Below are positions 23,823 through 25,079 of a stretch of 25,079 bases of DNA, one piece after another. Source of the stretch: Actinomycetes bacterium (GTDB lineage Bacteria; Actinomycetota; Acidimicrobiia; Acidimicrobiales; Palsa-688); the NCBI GenBank assembly GCA_021808665.1, contig JAKBBA010000049.1, positions 1 through 25,079 of the forward strand. The letters run 5' to 3'. The notes beneath the pieces are model-generated. The model was not told where the DNA came from. It made no database searches and saw only the letters and a list, made by a program, of their open reading frames with translations. Position 1 is the first letter of the stretch. Each line of letters opens with the position of its first letter. A program made the position numbers and the translations under genes.

Positions 23823-24325
23823 GCTCCGCTTCGGGCCCCGGGGAACGGGCTGCGGTGCAGCCTCCAACCGTCCCGAGCGGGGATGGCGACGTTGCGGGGA
23901 CGTCAGTGCTCCACCGCCGACTGCCTCCCGTAGCTGAGCTGGCCGTGGCCTCGGTCGCCCTAATGATCTCAGGCGGAGTGTACCTTGCTGCACACCTGCC
24001 AAGCCTCCCGCCGCTCGCTCCGGCCGTCGGCCTTCTTGTAGGCGGCGGGGTCCTGACGCTTGTCGCCATGGCCCTGCTCACCAGGATCCAGCCCTTCGCC
24101 TGGCGGACTTTCTTCCTCGTCGTGCGCTGGGCGTCCGTCGCCTACCTCGTCATCGCCGGGTTGTTGGCCCTGGTGTTCATCTACGACGACACGCGCGGCG
24201 CCACGCTGGCCGTGCTGATGCTGACTTTGGTGGTATTTGCTATCGACGTGCCGATGATCGTCGCGTTTACCGTGGCCCGCTACGCAGATCCCGATGACGA
24301 GGATGTCTCGGGCAAAGTCCAATGA
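23819..24325 (+). CDS. Membrane protein of unknown function, partner of the preceding gene
   Basis: This 168-residue protein has a polar N-terminal 35 residues and about four transmembrane helices: LAVASVALMISGGVYLA, PAVGLLVGGGVLTLVAMALL, WASVAYLVIAGLLALVFIY and LAVLMLTLVVFAIDVPMIVAFTVA. The C-terminus is acidic (ADPDDEDVSGKVQ). I do not recognise a family. The ATG overlaps the stop of the upstream membrane gene by 4 nt (ATGA), which implies joint expression and probably joint function. A GC-rich 6-bp stem follows its stop. Confidence 0.75.
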   Translation: MSSASGPGERAAVQPPTVPSGDGDVAGTSVLHRRLPPVAELAVASVALMISGGVYLAAHLPSLPPLAPAVGLLVGGGVLTLVAMALLTRIQPFAWRTFFLVVRWASVAYLVIAGLLALVFIYDDTRGATLAVLMLTLVVFAIDVPMIVAFTVARYADPDDEDVSGKVQ

Positions 24326-24330
24326 CTAAG

Positions 24331-24350
24331 CGGCGCTCCCACCTGCGCCG
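24331..24350 (+). terminator. GC-rich hairpin after the membrane-protein pair
   Basis: CGGCGC (24331-24336) and GCGCCG (24345-24350) form a perfect 6-bp stem with an 8-nt loop, starting 5 nt after the stop codon. No U-tract follows, as is common in actinobacteria. Confidence 0.4.
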
Positions 24351-24592
24351 GACTCGGCCGTCTCGACGATGAACCTCCCGTCGTCAATCGTTGTACGCCG
24401 GGGACGGCCACCCGCTGGCCTGGGGTCAAGCTGGCATCCGCCTGTCGTTGAACCGGTGGGTAGAACTATCAATGCCAAGACAGCAGGTCTCGTTCGAGTT
24501 AGGCATGCCAAAGTCGAGGGACGCTCGTCGCTATTCGAACTCGGGTGGCCTGCTGGCCGGTCTCTGCACGTTGTCTGAGCTGAGCTGACCTG

Positions 24593-24640
24593 CTAACGCG
24601 CGGGGTACTGCTTTAGGGCGCGGCGGATGACCTCGCTAGA
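24593..24640 (-). pseudogene. Possible ribbon-helix-helix antitoxin remnant
   Basis: The last 16 codons before a TAG read SSSEVIRRALKQYPAR, close to the S-x-SEVIRxALRxYL motif found in the first helix of many CopG/VapB-like antitoxins. The expected N-terminal beta strand is not recognisable upstream and the protein would stop too early to be complete. No toxin gene follows. This may be chance. Confidence 0.2.
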
Positions 24641-25025
24641 GGAGGGTGCTTTCCGGCGGCCCGATCGTCGAGTGTCCGGCGGGCCTCGGATGGGAGCCGG
24701 ACGGCGGTTAGCGTTCTTTAATGCAGGCTCCACTTGTTCGGCTTCGCACATATCAGCGCTATCCAGGCTGTCGCGAAATTGGTTCTTGGCATGCATAATG
24801 ATTCACGGCTGCTGTGAGGGGGTGTAAGAAATTGCGGTTGTTGGGGGGGTAGGGCGCCGGGTTTAGTGAAATGGGTGTGGAAGTTCGTGCCTGTTTGTGC
24901 CGGCTGGGATCGCTTTGCGGTTGGAGGCGTGTCGCCTTTTGACCTTTGAGGGCTCTTCGGAAATGAGCGGGGTTCGCGTCCTGGCGCTCGTCGTGGTTAG
25001 GCGCTGAGCGAAGAAGCGACAGGGC

Positions 25026-25065
25026 GGCAGAGAGGCAGAGAGGCAGAGAGGCAGAGAGGCAGAGA
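25026..25065 (+). repeat. Five perfect tandem copies of an 8-bp unit
   Basis: GGCAGAGA is repeated five times without a mismatch, followed by GGAGTAGG. The unit is not a multiple of three and no frame runs through it. The strand is pure purine apart from one C per unit. It lies at the window edge, so the array's context beyond is unseen. Confidence 0.9.
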
Positions 25066-25079
25066 GGAGTAGGCGGGTG

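Larger units (their letters stand above)
24326..25025. other. About 700 bp with no convincing gene
   Basis: Only short frames cross this stretch and none has a clear ribosome site or known domain. The minus-strand frame at 24593-24796 ends in SSSEVIRRALKQYPAR, which resembles the helix of a ribbon-helix-helix antitoxin, but its upstream part is not antitoxin-like. From about 24820 the plus strand becomes strongly G-rich, with a run of seven G near 24841-24847. The region looks like decayed or intergenic DNA, possibly flanking a mobile element beyond the window. Confidence 0.5.

Noticed and set aside
24830..24900. Insertion-sequence terminal repeat in the G-rich stretch
   Set aside because: No matching inverted partner, target duplication or transposase is visible within the window.
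25026..25065. CRISPR array
   Set aside because: The copies are 8 bp and directly adjacent, with no spacers.

Overview
The window looks like chromosomal DNA from a GC-rich Actinomycetota. Supporting signs are frequent GTG/TTG starts, GC-rich third codon positions, several genes that appear leaderless (TANNNT hexamer followed almost directly by the start codon), the LDH-like cytosolic-type malate dehydrogenase, and a thiamine-diphosphate enzyme whose closest match I recognise is mycobacterial IlvG. An Acidimicrobiia-like member would fit, but I cannot fix the class from sequence alone. I see no rRNA, tRNA, CRISPR array or intact transposase.

Left part (1-7451), housekeeping. A secreted beta-propeller protein runs off the left edge. 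Next is a folate one-carbon block: purN-purH (one continuous reading frame) and folD on the minus strand, with metF divergent on the plus strand across a very short spacer. PurN and PurH consume 10-formyl-THF, FolD makes it, and MetF drains 5,10-methylene-THF towards methionine. The TCA-cycle genes icd (+) and mdh (-) follow, converging on an elaborate set of inverted repeats.

Middle (7452-10646), all minus strand: a 72-aa unknown protein, an SCP2-like sterol/lipid-binding protein, and a GH2 beta-mannosidase-like protein whose expected nucleophile position appears to be Ala.

Right-centre (10647-22995), an accessory solute-uptake locus. It holds two paralogous LIV-type (HAAT family) ABC importers. 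System 1 is SBP1-livH-livM-livG-livF, behind a promoter with a perfect 18-bp palindrome over its -10. System 2 is livH, a fused livM-livG, and livF on the plus strand, with its binding protein SBP2 on the minus strand in an apparent operon with an IlvG-like TPP enzyme. A GntR/FCD regulator sits between the systems. In each system one ATPase has a degenerate ABC signature motif: LivG in system 1, LivF in system 2. The ligand is unknown; co-transcription of SBP2 with the TPP enzyme suggests a 2-oxo acid, acyl-CoA precursor or branched-chain compound.

Right end (22996-25079): two overlapping membrane-protein genes, then about 750 bases with no convincing gene. That stretch contains a possible ribbon-helix-helix remnant and ends in a perfect 8-bp tandem repeat.
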